NCBI GenBank assembly: GCA_964410505.1
Contig: CAYPGR010000005.1
Span: 1 to 64,000 of the forward strand
Direction: 5' to 3'
DNA from: UBA1361 sp041656375
GTDB lineage: Bacteria; Bacillota_I; Bacilli_A; RFN20; CAG-826
DNA length: 64,000 bases
Each line of letters begins with the position of its first letter. Positions within the stretch are counted from its first letter, which is position 1. The notes beneath the pieces were generated by a model. The model ran no database searches, was not told where the DNA came from, and was given only the letters and a program-made list of their open reading frames with translations. A program made the position numbers and the translations under genes. Positions 46,926-55,135 of the stretch are shown here, piece by piece.

Positions 46926-48002
46926 ATGTTAACAAATAGAGAACTTAAGTTATTTGAAAAGGTGACGCAAATCGATGCTATCCCAGGGATTGAAAATCAT
47001 TTAGCGGCTTTTATTAAAGCTGAACTTGAACGTTATGGCTTTACACTCGTAAGGGATAATCTTGGTTCCATTTTTGGCCTTAAAAAATCAAAGATAGCCC
47101 AAACTCCTAAAGTAATGGTTGCCAGTCATATGGATGAAGTCGGATTCATGACTCTAGAAGTGAAGGATAATGGCATAGTTAAAGCCGAAGCCCGCGGTGG
47201 CATTTCCCCGAATACCTTACTCTCACAACGGGTCCGCATGACACTTCAAGATGGTCGAAAAATTGATGGCAGTATCGGCGCACTTGCGCCTCATCTTGGC
47301 GGCACAAGTCTTGATCAGGCAAAAATCAGTGATCTTGACTTTGATTTTGGATTTCAATCAAAAGACGCGGCTATTAAGGCTGGCGTTACGATCGGTAATA
47401 TGATCGTGGTCGACGGTCCTTTTAAAGTACTTAATGAGGGGCAACGGCTTCTTTCTAAAGCCTTTGATAACCGATATGGTGTTTTTATGATGCTTGAAAT
47501 GGCGCGCACATTTAGTAAGGTTGACTTACCTTATGATCTTTATGTGGGCGCGACGGTTCAAGAAGAAGTTGGACTACGCGGTGCGGAAACGATTGCGGAT
47601 GTAATTAATCCTGATTTAGCGATTGTACTCGATTGTTCGCCCGCTCGCGATACGATTAGTAAAGAGGAAGAAGGGCAACTAGGCGGCGGCGTTCTTATTC
47701 GCTACCTTGATCGATCGATGATCGCGTTTCCCGAACTTTTAAGTTTTCAAGAAAAAATGTGTGAAATAGAAAAAGTGCCTTATCAATATTATTCGAGCAT
47801 GGGCGGTACAGATGCGGGGGCTTTCCATCTGCACGCGGATGGTGTTCTAACATTAACGCACTGTATTTGTGCACGGTCACTACACACGGCGGCGACCGTC
47901 GTTGATACTGCTGATATTAAAAATGCGAAAAAAGTATTAATCCGTATGTTAAAAACCCTTAACGGGAATCTCATCCATAAATTTAGAATGCACCGGAGAT
48001 AA
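46926..48002 (+). CDS. M42-family aminopeptidase
   Basis: The 358-residue protein has the M42 metal-site motifs: VASHMDEVGFM (His and Asp), KAFDNRYG (bridging Asp), VQEEVGLRGAE (catalytic Glu pair) and LDCSPA. The final His ligand falls in the LTHCICARSLHTA segment. These cytoplasmic peptidases trim N-terminal residues, often Glu/Asp or Leu, and form tetrahedral dodecamers. The order with trmB matches the ytoP region of Bacillus. Confidence 0.92.
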   Translation: MLTNRELKLFEKVTQIDAIPGIENHLAAFIKAELERYGFTLVRDNLGSIFGLKKSKIAQTPKVMVASHMDEVGFMTLEVKDNGIVKAEARGGISPNTLLSQRVRMTLQDGRKIDGSIGALAPHLGGTSLDQAKISDLDFDFGFQSKDAAIKAGVTIGNMIVVDGPFKVLNEGQRLLSKAFDNRYGVFMMLEMARTFSKVDLPYDLYVGATVQEEVGLRGAETIADVINPDLAIVLDCSPARDTISKEEEGQLGGGVLIRYLDRSMIAFPELLSFQEKMCEIEKVPYQYYSSMGGTDAGAFHLHADGVLTLTHCICARSLHTAATVVDTADIKNAKKVLIRMLKTLNGNLIHKFRMHRR

Positions 48003-48007
48003 ATGAT

Positions 48008-49099
48008 ATGCATGAGATTGAATTAAAAATGAAAGACCCTACCTTTCGATTAACGAACAAAACCTTTCAGTTCCCAAACGAAATCGCGAGTCATTTCTAT
48101 ACTGCCAATTATTTCGTTAAAACTTTAAATATCGTCACCAAGCATCTTCCGGAAACGACTGTCACCATGCAATTTTTCCAACGTAAGGATAATGTCATGG
48201 TTGCCGGCATTGATGAAGCGATTGCGCTTATTCAAACTTTCGCCAAAGATGTGAAAGATTTAACAATTTACGCATTGCACGATGGCGATATCATTAATGC
48301 GAATGAACCAGTGCTCAAAATTTCGGGACGATACCAGGATTTTGGCTTTTTAGAAAGTTTAATTGATGGTATTTTGACACGCCGCTCAAATGTGGCGACT
48401 AATACCCGTGATGTTTTACTGGCCGCCGCCCCCATTGATGTTTTCTCGATGGCTGATCGGCAGGACGACTTCAATACCCAAGCTGGTGATGGTTATGCAA
48501 GTTTTATTGCGGGCATTAAAAAGTTTTCCACTGATGGCCAAGGCGCCTATGTCAATATCAAAGGAATGGGAACGATGCCACATGCCCTGATTGCAATGTG
48601 TGATGGTGATCTTATCAAAGCTTGTGAACTTTATCATGCAACCTATCCAAATGAAAAAATTAGTGCCCTCATTGATTATACGAACGATTGTGTCAGTGAA
48701 GCACTTCGCGTCGCACGGCACTTTAAAGAAAAACTTGGGTCGGTTAGACTGGATACTTCATTATCGCTTCTTGATGCGCATTTTGTCCGTCAAGGACTAA
48801 ATGACCCTGCCTTAAAGGGCGTGAGTGGCCCCCTCGTGCGGGCTGTGAGAAGTGCACTTGATGCTGAGGGATTTCATTACGTTAAGATTGTTGTTAGTAG
48901 TAGTTTTTCACCCGAAAAGATTAAAGCATTTAATGACCAACAAGTACCAGTTGACCTTTATGGCGTTGGTTCTTATCTTGTGAATACAAAAAGCGTTGGA
49001 TTCACGGGGGATGTCGTTGTTGTCAACGGTAAACCTCAAGCAAAAGTGGGACGCAAGGAATATTTTAGCAATCGTTTAGTGAAGGTTTCATTAGACTAA
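48008..49099 (+). CDS. pncB: Nicotinate phosphoribosyltransferase
   Basis: The 363-residue protein matches the shorter nicotinate phosphoribosyltransferase type: LESLIDGILTRRSNVATNT, SMADRQDDFNTQAGDGYA and KGMGTMPHALIA, with LDTSLSLLDA and GVGSYLV for phosphoribosyl binding. It salvages nicotinate to nicotinate mononucleotide for NAD. A hairpin follows the stop. Confidence 0.9.
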   Translation: MHEIELKMKDPTFRLTNKTFQFPNEIASHFYTANYFVKTLNIVTKHLPETTVTMQFFQRKDNVMVAGIDEAIALIQTFAKDVKDLTIYALHDGDIINANEPVLKISGRYQDFGFLESLIDGILTRRSNVATNTRDVLLAAAPIDVFSMADRQDDFNTQAGDGYASFIAGIKKFSTDGQGAYVNIKGMGTMPHALIAMCDGDLIKACELYHATYPNEKISALIDYTNDCVSEALRVARHFKEKLGSVRLDTSLSLLDAHFVRQGLNDPALKGVSGPLVRAVRSALDAEGFHYVKIVVSSSFSPEKIKAFNDQQVPVDLYGVGSYLVNTKSVGFTGDVVVVNGKPQAKVGRKEYFSNRLVKVSLD

Positions 49100-49116
49100 G
49101 ACTAATTCTTAGTCTA
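49092..49116 (+). terminator. Possible terminator of pncB
   Basis: TAGACTAAG and CTTAGTCTA form a nine-base-pair stem with a seven-base loop, starting within the last codons of pncB. The following GTTTGACTTT is a weak U tract and already contains the next promoter. Confidence 0.5.
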
Positions 49117-49118
49117 GT

Positions 49119-49147
49119 TTGACTTTGAAAATATTTTCAAGTAGAAT
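49119..49147 (+). promoter_or_regulatory. Promoter of the CcpA-like gene with a cre-like palindrome filling the spacer
   Basis: TTGACT (49119-49124) and TAGAAT (49142-49147) are separated by exactly 17 bases. The spacer holds a perfect 16-base palindrome, TTGAAAATATTTTCAA (49125-49140). It fits the cre consensus WTGNNARCGNWWWCAW at every position except the central CG, which is TA. Binding there would block RNA polymerase, so the gene is probably autoregulated. Confidence 0.7.
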
Positions 49148-49169
49148 TACTATGAATTGAGGTTTTAAC

Positions 49170-50174
49170 ATGAATGAAAATTATAAAGACCGCGTTACGA
49201 TTTATGAGGTTGCTGCTGTTAGCGGTGTCAGCCTTGCGACAGTATCGCGCGTGATTAACAAACACCCTAATGTTACCCCTGCAACACGACTAAAAGTGGA
49301 AAACGCGATTAAGAAATTAGGTTATCGGCCAAGTGCCCTGGCTCAAGCTTTAGCAACGAGTAAAACTACAAATATTGGTCTTATTATTCCAAGTGCAAAC
49401 TATGTTTATATTGCTAACATGCTGCACGGTATCATTACAACCGCGAATCGTTTGGGATATCTAACAACCCTTTTTGTCACTGGTGATAAAAAAGAAGATG
49501 CCCTTAACGCGATGGATAAACTCATTACGTCACACGTTGATGGTGCCATTATCTTTGATGATTTGTTTGAAGAAGAAGAAATCACGAAAATTACGAATTA
49601 TCAAGTACCCGTTGTTGTCGTCAATAATCGTTTAGATGCAGTCGAAAAAGTGACTTGTTTAACGTTTGGTTATGAATTTACCCTTCGTGAAGAAATTATT
49701 CGGCAACATCTCCGGACGAGTGAAAATAAGATGCATTTTGTTGCGATTCCGCATAATGGCCGCTTACTTGATCGCCTCCAAAGAAGTTTTGAAAAGACAC
49801 ATCAGGAAGAAAAGCGTGACTATGAAATTCTAGTCGTCAATGACTCTTACGATGCCCATTATAAGTTTTTCCTTCATTACTTCCAAGAGGTTAAGAAAGG
49901 TTACTTTGTTGTGTATCGCGATTCGTTAGGTAATGCGGTCGTGAATGCTGCACTTGAGTGTGGCCTTCGTATTCCCGAAGATATTGAAGTTTTAAGCCTT
50001 GTGGGAACGCGTTACGCCGCCCAACACCGTCCGCGTTTATCGAGTATGATTCTTGATATGGAACATGTCGGGACGCGCGCCCTTGAATTATTAGTTGATA
50101 TTATGGATGGACAAACTTTCATCCCCCGACAAAAAGTAGTTGCGACTTATGCGAAGTTAGATACAACCCGCTAG
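49170..50174 (+). CDS. ccpA: LacI-family regulator, CcpA-like
   Basis: The 334-residue protein has the N-terminal LacI helix-turn-helix (VTIYEVAAVSGVSLATVSRV), a hinge helix (SALAQALATSKT) and a periplasmic-binding-like effector domain. The N-terminal 60 residues and the position next to tyrS resemble CcpA, the carbon catabolite regulator that works with phosphorylated HPr. I cannot confirm the HPr contacts from sequence alone; another LacI regulator is possible. It has a normal Shine-Dalgarno (GAGG). Confidence 0.78.
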   Translation: MNENYKDRVTIYEVAAVSGVSLATVSRVINKHPNVTPATRLKVENAIKKLGYRPSALAQALATSKTTNIGLIIPSANYVYIANMLHGIITTANRLGYLTTLFVTGDKKEDALNAMDKLITSHVDGAIIFDDLFEEEEITKITNYQVPVVVVNNRLDAVEKVTCLTFGYEFTLREEIIRQHLRTSENKMHFVAIPHNGRLLDRLQRSFEKTHQEEKRDYEILVVNDSYDAHYKFFLHYFQEVKKGYFVVYRDSLGNAVVNAALECGLRIPEDIEVLSLVGTRYAAQHRPRLSSMILDMEHVGTRALELLVDIMDGQTFIPRQKVVATYAKLDTTR

Positions 50175-50188
50175 ATAGGAAATGATAT

Positions 50189-51439
50189 ATGAATTTATAT
50201 GAAGAACTGCTTTATCGCGGTTTAATTAAAGACTTCTCGAACGAAGCCAAAATTAAAGAAATGCTAAATGTCCCCCAAACCATTTATTGTGGGTTTGATC
50301 CGAGTGCCGCCAGTATGCACATGGGTAATTTTGTGATGATATTAACACTTGTTCGTCTTCAACGAGCAGGCCATAAAATTATTGCCGTCGTCGGTGGGGC
50401 CACTGGGATGATTGGCGATCCGAGTGGTAAAAGTGCAGAACGTAATCTTTTAGACAAAGCTTCTTTAGCCCATAATACTGCGCAAATTGCTGCCCAATTA
50501 GGAAAATACCTTGATTTAAGTAATCCTGAAAAGGGTCTAATCTTAAATAACTATGATTGGTTAAGTAAAATCAATATTCTAGAATTCTTACGTGATTATG
50601 GTAAGTACTTTACAGTTAATTATATGCTTGCGAAAGATACCGTATCAAGACGTTTAGAAGACGGCATTAGTTATGCTGAATTTAGTTATATGCTTCTCCA
50701 AGCCGCCGATTTTCTTCATCTAAATACTCATCATCACACGACGATGCAAATCGGGGGCAGTGATCAATGGGGTAACTTGATTAGTGGACTTGATTTAATT
50801 CGCAAAGTGAAAGGTCCAGACACCAATGTTGAAGTGATGACCGCTCACCTCTTAACCAATAGTGAGGGTGTCAAATTTGGCAAAAGTGTCGATGGTGCCC
50901 TTTTCTTAGACCCGGCAAAATTTAGTCCATATAAACTTTATCAATATTTCATTAACGTTGGGGATGCGGATGCCTATCGTTATTTAAAGGTTTTTACGTT
51001 CCTCTCAAAAGAAGAAATCGAAGCGCTTAACACGGAACATCTTAAAGCACCACACCTGCGTCTCGCCCAAACGACCTTAGCACGCGAAATTCTTAAAATT
51101 GTTCATGGCGAGCCCGCCCTTATTCACGCTGAAGAAATGACAAAGGCCCTCTTTAGTGGGGATGTGACGATGCTATCCGAAATCGATATTAAAGATTTAT
51201 TTAGTGGGATGATTACGCCTTTAGAAGACGGTTTATTACTTGAACATATTTTGATTCGTGTCAAAGCCGCGAGTAGTAAACGCGAAGCACGGGAATTTAT
51301 AAATGGCAATTCCGTTAGTGTGAACGGCCAAAAAGTTAATGATCCAGTTGCCGTCTTTTCTCGCCACCAATTACTTCATGACCATTATTTAATTATCCGC
51401 CGCGGTAAAAAACAGTATTTTGTTGCCTACATTAACTAA
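50189..51439 (+). CDS. tyrS: Tyrosyl-tRNA synthetase
   Basis: The 416-residue class I synthetase has the HIGH-type motif in ASMHMGNFV, GGATGMIGDPSGKSAERN, QIGGSDQWGN for tyrosine binding, the KMSKS equivalent KFGKS and a C-terminal S4 RNA-binding domain. It follows the CcpA-like gene by 15 bases with a weak ribosome site, and converges on rpsD. No T-box leader is present, although tyrS often has one in Bacillota. Confidence 0.96.
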   Translation: MNLYEELLYRGLIKDFSNEAKIKEMLNVPQTIYCGFDPSAASMHMGNFVMILTLVRLQRAGHKIIAVVGGATGMIGDPSGKSAERNLLDKASLAHNTAQIAAQLGKYLDLSNPEKGLILNNYDWLSKINILEFLRDYGKYFTVNYMLAKDTVSRRLEDGISYAEFSYMLLQAADFLHLNTHHHTTMQIGGSDQWGNLISGLDLIRKVKGPDTNVEVMTAHLLTNSEGVKFGKSVDGALFLDPAKFSPYKLYQYFINVGDADAYRYLKVFTFLSKEEIEALNTEHLKAPHLRLAQTTLAREILKIVHGEPALIHAEEMTKALFSGDVTMLSEIDIKDLFSGMITPLEDGLLLEHILIRVKAASSKREAREFINGNSVSVNGQKVNDPVAVFSRHQLLHDHYLIIRRGKKQYFVAYIN

Positions 51440-51462
51440 TTGTTAGAGATCATAAAAAAAGA

Positions 51463-51488
51463 CCCACTTGCTATTACTAGTAAGTGGG
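51463..51488. terminator. Bidirectional terminator between tyrS and rpsD
   Basis: CCCACTT and AAGTGGG pair across a 12-base loop, with AAAAAAAGA on the left and TTTTTAATT on the right. It serves both convergent genes. Confidence 0.85.
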
Positions 51489-51523
51489 TTTTTAATTGGT
51501 CGATTAACTGCGACCGGCAATCA

Positions 51524-52132
51524 TTAGAGTGCGCGGTTGTAGAATTCGATGATTTGTGATTCGGCGATATCTTGGGCAACTTCAGTACGTTCTGGTAAAC
51601 GATCGAAACGACCGCTTAATTTTTCAACATTAACCGTGACGAATGGAACCGTGGCACCAATTTTTTCAAGATTGAACTTGAATAATTTGATTTCGCGACT
51701 TGTTTCGCCAACAGAGATGGTTGAACCAACGGGGACTAAGAAGCTTGGGATATCAACTTTTTTACCATCGACTAAGATGTGGCCGTGATTAACGAGTTGA
51801 CGTGCTTGCCGTCTTGTCGCGCCTAATCCTAAGCGGAAGACAAGATTGTCAAGGCGTGATTCAAGAATTTGAATGAATGCTAAACCGGTAACAACGTCTT
51901 TCTTTTGCTTGGCAATTAAGAAGAGCCGTTTGAATTGGCGTTCATTAACACCATACGTGTGGCGAAGTTTTTGCTTTTCGATAAGTTGTTTACCGTATTC
52001 GCTTACTTTGCTACGACGTTTGTTTCCGTGTTGACCTGGGCCATATGGCCGTTTGGCAAGTTCTTGACCGGTTTCAAGGATAGAATATCCTAACCGACGT
52101 GACTTTTTCCAACTAGAACCTGTGTATCTCAT
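51524..52132 (-). CDS. rpsD: 30S ribosomal protein S4
   Basis: The 202-residue protein has the S4 core with the RNA-binding S4 domain (ESRLDNLVFRLGLGATRRQA, QLVNHGHILVDGK). The zinc-binding cysteines of some S4 proteins are absent. It begins assembly of the 30S body and in Bacillus represses its own mRNA. AGGAGG precedes the ATG. The convergent tyrS neighbour is conserved in Bacillus. Confidence 0.97.
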   Translation of the reverse strand: MRYTGSSWKKSRRLGYSILETGQELAKRPYGPGQHGNKRRSKVSEYGKQLIEKQKLRHTYGVNERQFKRLFLIAKQKKDVVTGLAFIQILESRLDNLVFRLGLGATRRQARQLVNHGHILVDGKKVDIPSFLVPVGSTISVGETSREIKLFKFNLEKIGATVPFVTVNVEKLSGRFDRLPERTEVAQDIAESQIIEFYNRAL

Positions 52133-52292
52133 GTGTTTTCCTCCTTTTCTTTATTTGCATACTAAACAAAAGGTGCAAACCCCTCGTTTCTGGATGAATG
52201 AATATTTCCTTTCGCCACTGTAGCTTGGGTTACTAAGACATCAATCGACTTCAATCATTAGACAAACGGTGTTTACATGCTGCTTACATGCA
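52133..52292 (-). promoter_or_regulatory. Long 5' leader of rpsD, possible S4 autoregulatory RNA
   Basis: About 160 bases separate the predicted transcription start from the ATG. The leader contains several short pairings, for example TTTGCA/TGCAAA just before the Shine-Dalgarno and CTAA/TTAG further up, and a GCATGTAA direct repeat at its start. Known rpsD leaders bind S4, but I do not recognise the specific fold. Confidence 0.35.
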
Positions 52293-52298
52293 TTTAGT

Positions 52299-52327
52299 AT
52301 AATAACTTAAAGTATATAAATAGTCAA
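52299..52327 (-). promoter_or_regulatory. Promoter of rpsD
   Basis: On the minus strand TTGACT, 17 bases, TATTAT. This is the best-formed -35/-10 pair on the minus strand. Confidence 0.7.
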
Positions 52328-52398
52328 TCAATAGGTTGAAATTGATGCATTTTTTTGGTTAATAACGATTGAAGTGACCATCATTCTATGGTGTCATC

Positions 52399-52548
52399 TT
52401 ATTGCGCAATCTTTGAACAAAAGGTTTCACAATTTTTAGCGTAGGCACAACCCGCACATGAACGTTTATTTTGATATAAAAGAAAGAAGATGACCGCGCC
52501 AACCAGAAGAATCACAATGACAAGAATGATAATATCAGCAGGACTCAT
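52399..52548 (-). CDS. FeoB-associated Cys-rich membrane protein
   Basis: This 49-residue gene overlaps the feoB stop (ATGA). It has one membrane helix (about residues 5-25) followed by a cysteine-rich tail with the pattern CAGC, then NCETFC. This is the layout of the FeoB-associated Cys-rich family, proposed to help FeoB handle ferrous iron at the membrane. Size, position and cysteine spacing all agree. The ribosome site GGAGG lies inside feoB. Confidence 0.88.
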   Translation of the reverse strand: MSPADIIILVIVILLVGAVIFFLLYQNKRSCAGCAYAKNCETFCSKIAQ

Positions 52549-54524
52549 AATATAACCTCCAGTAACCGACCAAATTGAAAGATAAGGGTGGCGATTAAAA
52601 AGGCGACAGTCGTTTGAATTAAGACCGCTTTAAGCATTTTTTTCGCACTCCCGAATTCTTTATGCATTGCCCCAATCGCCCCGAAACAGGGAGCACTAAA
52701 GAGATTAAATGCCATAAATGCGTATGCCGAAGCAGGCGTGAAAAAAGTAAAGAGGGGACTCGTGAAAATGGTGTGAGAGGCCGCGCCATCACTTAGGCCC
52801 GCAATAATTGAAAGTGAGGTAATAACTTGCTCTTTTGCGACCAGGCCTTGAATGATGCTCACCCCCGCGGCCCAACTATTGGTGCCTAAAAAAGGATAAA
52901 AGAGCCACGAGAAGAGACGGCCGACATCACTTAAAATGGATTGGTCAATGGCGACCCCATATTGAAACTGCCAATTGAAACTTAAGAGGAGCCAAATAGT
53001 GATGGAAGCTAAGAAGATAATGGAGCCCGCTCGGGTCATAAAGGCCCATGTTTTTTCAAATGTTGACCGAACAACATACTGAAGGTTCGGTGCTTTATAG
53101 GTCGGTAACTCCTGGATAAACGGAGAGTAGGTACCTTTGTATATAAAACGTTTCATGACCAGTGCAGTGCCTAAAATAATGATGACGGCTAAGAAGTATA
53201 AAGAAGCACTCACAATACCGACGTTATCTTTAAAGAAGTAGCCAGCGAATAGGGTGATAATAGGGAGTTTCGCGCTACACGGAATAAAGGGGGTTAATAA
53301 CACCGTGAGCCGTTTTTCATTTTCATCATTAATCGTTCGTGTCGCCATGATGGCGGGAACACTGCACCCACTTCCAATAATAAAAGGGATCAGCGCTTTA
53401 CCAGATAAGCCCGCCTTGCGGAAGATGCGGTCAAAGAAGAAGGCGATTCGCGACATATAGCCACTGGCCTCAAGGAGCGCAATTAAGAGAAATAGGATAA
53501 CAAGTTGAGGAACGAAGTTTAGGATCGAGCCGACCCCTGTTAGTACGCCATCTACGAGGAGACTAATGGCCCACGGCGATGCTCCGACATCTACAAGAAA
53601 ACCGCTGAATTGGACATTTATCCAAACAAAAAGGGATTCAATGAGGCTTGTTAGATAGCCACCGACTGGTCCTGCGGCTAGAAAATAGACGCTAAACATA
53701 ATCAAAATAAAGATCGGAATTGCCAAGTATTTATTCAAGATAATTCGGTCGATTTTGTCAGTTAAGGTTTTTGGGTTTTCGCGTGAAGACACACTTAAAT
53801 CCCGTACCCTTTCAATAAATTGATAACGTTGGTCAGCCACAATTTGGGGGATATCATTTTGATATTCATTCGTAAGTTTAGTAATTGAATCATCAACGTT
53901 AAGCACGAGATGAATTGGAAAATTACGATCACCCTCTAATAATTTACATGCAATAAAAAGACGTTCTTTTAAAGTGATCTTTTCGCTAAGTTTTGCAATT
54001 TCCTCGTTGAGAGCCCCTTGATAAATAGCGGGGTATTCAGGTTCATCAAGCGTTACTTCCTTAATGAGATTAATCATTTCTTTAATGCCCGTTCGTTTTA
54101 ATGCCGAGACTGGGACAACCGGTAATTTTAATAAGGATTGAAGCTTGTCGATATCAATGCGAATACCTTGTTCAAGGGCCAGATCGGACATGTTTAAAGC
54201 GACAATCATCGGTATTTTAAAGTCATAGAGCTGAGTGGTTAAATAAAGACTTCGTTCAATCGCCGTACTATCAACGATATTAATGATTAAATCGACATGT
54301 TCCTCAAGTAAAAACCTTCTTACAATTGTTTCTTCAGGACTGAATGGGGAAAGACTATAAATGCCAGGAAGGTCGATGACCTCATGGGTTGTCGTTCGTA
54401 AGAGGCCCACTTTACGTTCAATGGTTACACCAGGCCAGTTACCAACTTTTTGATTGTTGCCGGTTAAGACATTGAAAAGGGAAGTCTTTCCGCTGTTTTG
54501 GTTACCAATCAGGGCAATTCTCAT
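52545..54524 (-). CDS. feoB: Ferrous iron transporter FeoB
   Basis: The 659-residue protein has an N-terminal G domain with GNQNSGKTSLFNVLTG (G1), GVTIERK (G2), DLPGIYSLS (G3) and NMSD (G4), a helical GDI-like part, and a membrane domain of two Gate repeats and a core, with the conserved cysteine in GSGCSVPAIMATR. It imports Fe2+ across the membrane. The feoA-feoB-associated-protein operon is joined by four-base ATGA overlaps on both sides. Confidence 0.96.
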   Translation of the reverse strand: MRIALIGNQNSGKTSLFNVLTGNNQKVGNWPGVTIERKVGLLRTTTHEVIDLPGIYSLSPFSPEETIVRRFLLEEHVDLIINIVDSTAIERSLYLTTQLYDFKIPMIVALNMSDLALEQGIRIDIDKLQSLLKLPVVPVSALKRTGIKEMINLIKEVTLDEPEYPAIYQGALNEEIAKLSEKITLKERLFIACKLLEGDRNFPIHLVLNVDDSITKLTNEYQNDIPQIVADQRYQFIERVRDLSVSSRENPKTLTDKIDRIILNKYLAIPIFILIMFSVYFLAAGPVGGYLTSLIESLFVWINVQFSGFLVDVGASPWAISLLVDGVLTGVGSILNFVPQLVILFLLIALLEASGYMSRIAFFFDRIFRKAGLSGKALIPFIIGSGCSVPAIMATRTINDENEKRLTVLLTPFIPCSAKLPIITLFAGYFFKDNVGIVSASLYFLAVIIILGTALVMKRFIYKGTYSPFIQELPTYKAPNLQYVVRSTFEKTWAFMTRAGSIIFLASITIWLLLSFNWQFQYGVAIDQSILSDVGRLFSWLFYPFLGTNSWAAGVSIIQGLVAKEQVITSLSIIAGLSDGAASHTIFTSPLFTFFTPASAYAFMAFNLFSAPCFGAIGAMHKEFGSAKKMLKAVLIQTTVAFLIATLIFQFGRLLEVIL

Positions 54525-54763
54525 TTAATGACCTCAATTTCAACATGCCGAACATCATCTTTTCGGACAAGGAGTCGATAGCCTCTAAGTTCAATACATA
54601 TGGGATCGCCAAGCGGCGCGACTTTATTGAGAGTAATCATGACCCCTGTGGTGATTCCCATATCCAAAAGTCGTTGTTTAAGGGCGAGATCTCCGCCATT
54701 TATTTTTAAAACTCGGACTTTTTGTCCCCGTTTAATTTCACTTAATGTATATATATGATCCAC
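54521..54763 (-). CDS. feoA: FeoA, SH3-like partner of FeoB
   Basis: The 80-residue protein has the FeoA fold pattern: KRGQKVRVLKINGGD, LLDMGITTGV and IELRGYRLLVRKDD. It binds FeoB in the cytoplasm and supports its GTPase. The start is GTG at 54763, ten bases after AGAGGA. It is the first gene of the operon. Confidence 0.93.
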   Translation of the reverse strand: MDHIYTLSEIKRGQKVRVLKINGGDLALKQRLLDMGITTGVMITLNKVAPLGDPICIELRGYRLLVRKDDVRHVEIEVIK

Positions 54764-55135
54764 GAGTGGTGATTCCTCTCAAAAGTTGCACGAATGCTCT
54801 TTAAATATACTATAAAAGCAAAAGTATTTAAAGTCATCACACAAATAATTTATCTTTCTTCTGAATAAATATAGAACAAAGATTAATCACGATGAAATAC
54901 AACATCATGATCTTTTAATTGAGAAGAAAAAAATGTGGTCTTTTTGGAAAGATATAAAGAAGATGAGCATGCTAACCGCATTTATGAGTTAAAAGCAATT
55001 AATGGGTGCGGTTGATTGCCGAAAAATTACCGCGATTCTCGGAGCCGTATTTGTCTGTAGGATAGGAGTTATGTCACGCGTTAAAAACCGTGAATATGAT
55101 AACCAGCTGTTATATAGAAACAAACCCTTTTAATT
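54764..55135. other. Intergenic region upstream of feoA
   Basis: These 372 bases hold the feo promoter and a possible operator at the left. The remainder shows no open frame longer than about 20 codons with a ribosome site, no tRNA and no strong repeat. A stretch near 54930-55060 is less AT-rich and reads like decayed coding sequence with stops in all frames, but nothing is recognisable. Confidence 0.5.
54800..54832 (-). promoter_or_regulatory. Inverted repeat over the feo promoter, possible iron-regulator site
   Basis: On the minus strand TTTAAATACT and AGTATATTTAAA form an imperfect inverted repeat around the likely -10 box (TATAGT), about 40-70 bases before feoA. An iron-dependent repressor of the Fur or DtxR kind would fit, but no such gene is in the window. 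Confidence 0.35.

Noticed and set aside
48268..48721. Minus-strand frames inside pncB
   Set aside because: They overlap conserved catalytic segments of pncB and lack ribosome sites.
51440..51462. tRNA-Tyr T-box for tyrS
   Set aside because: No T-box sequence lies upstream of tyrS; the gene follows the CcpA-like gene by 15 bases. The structure near here is a terminator.
54930..55060. Decayed transposase or other pseudogene
   Set aside because: Short open stretches exist in several frames, but none is long enough or similar enough to a known protein to call.
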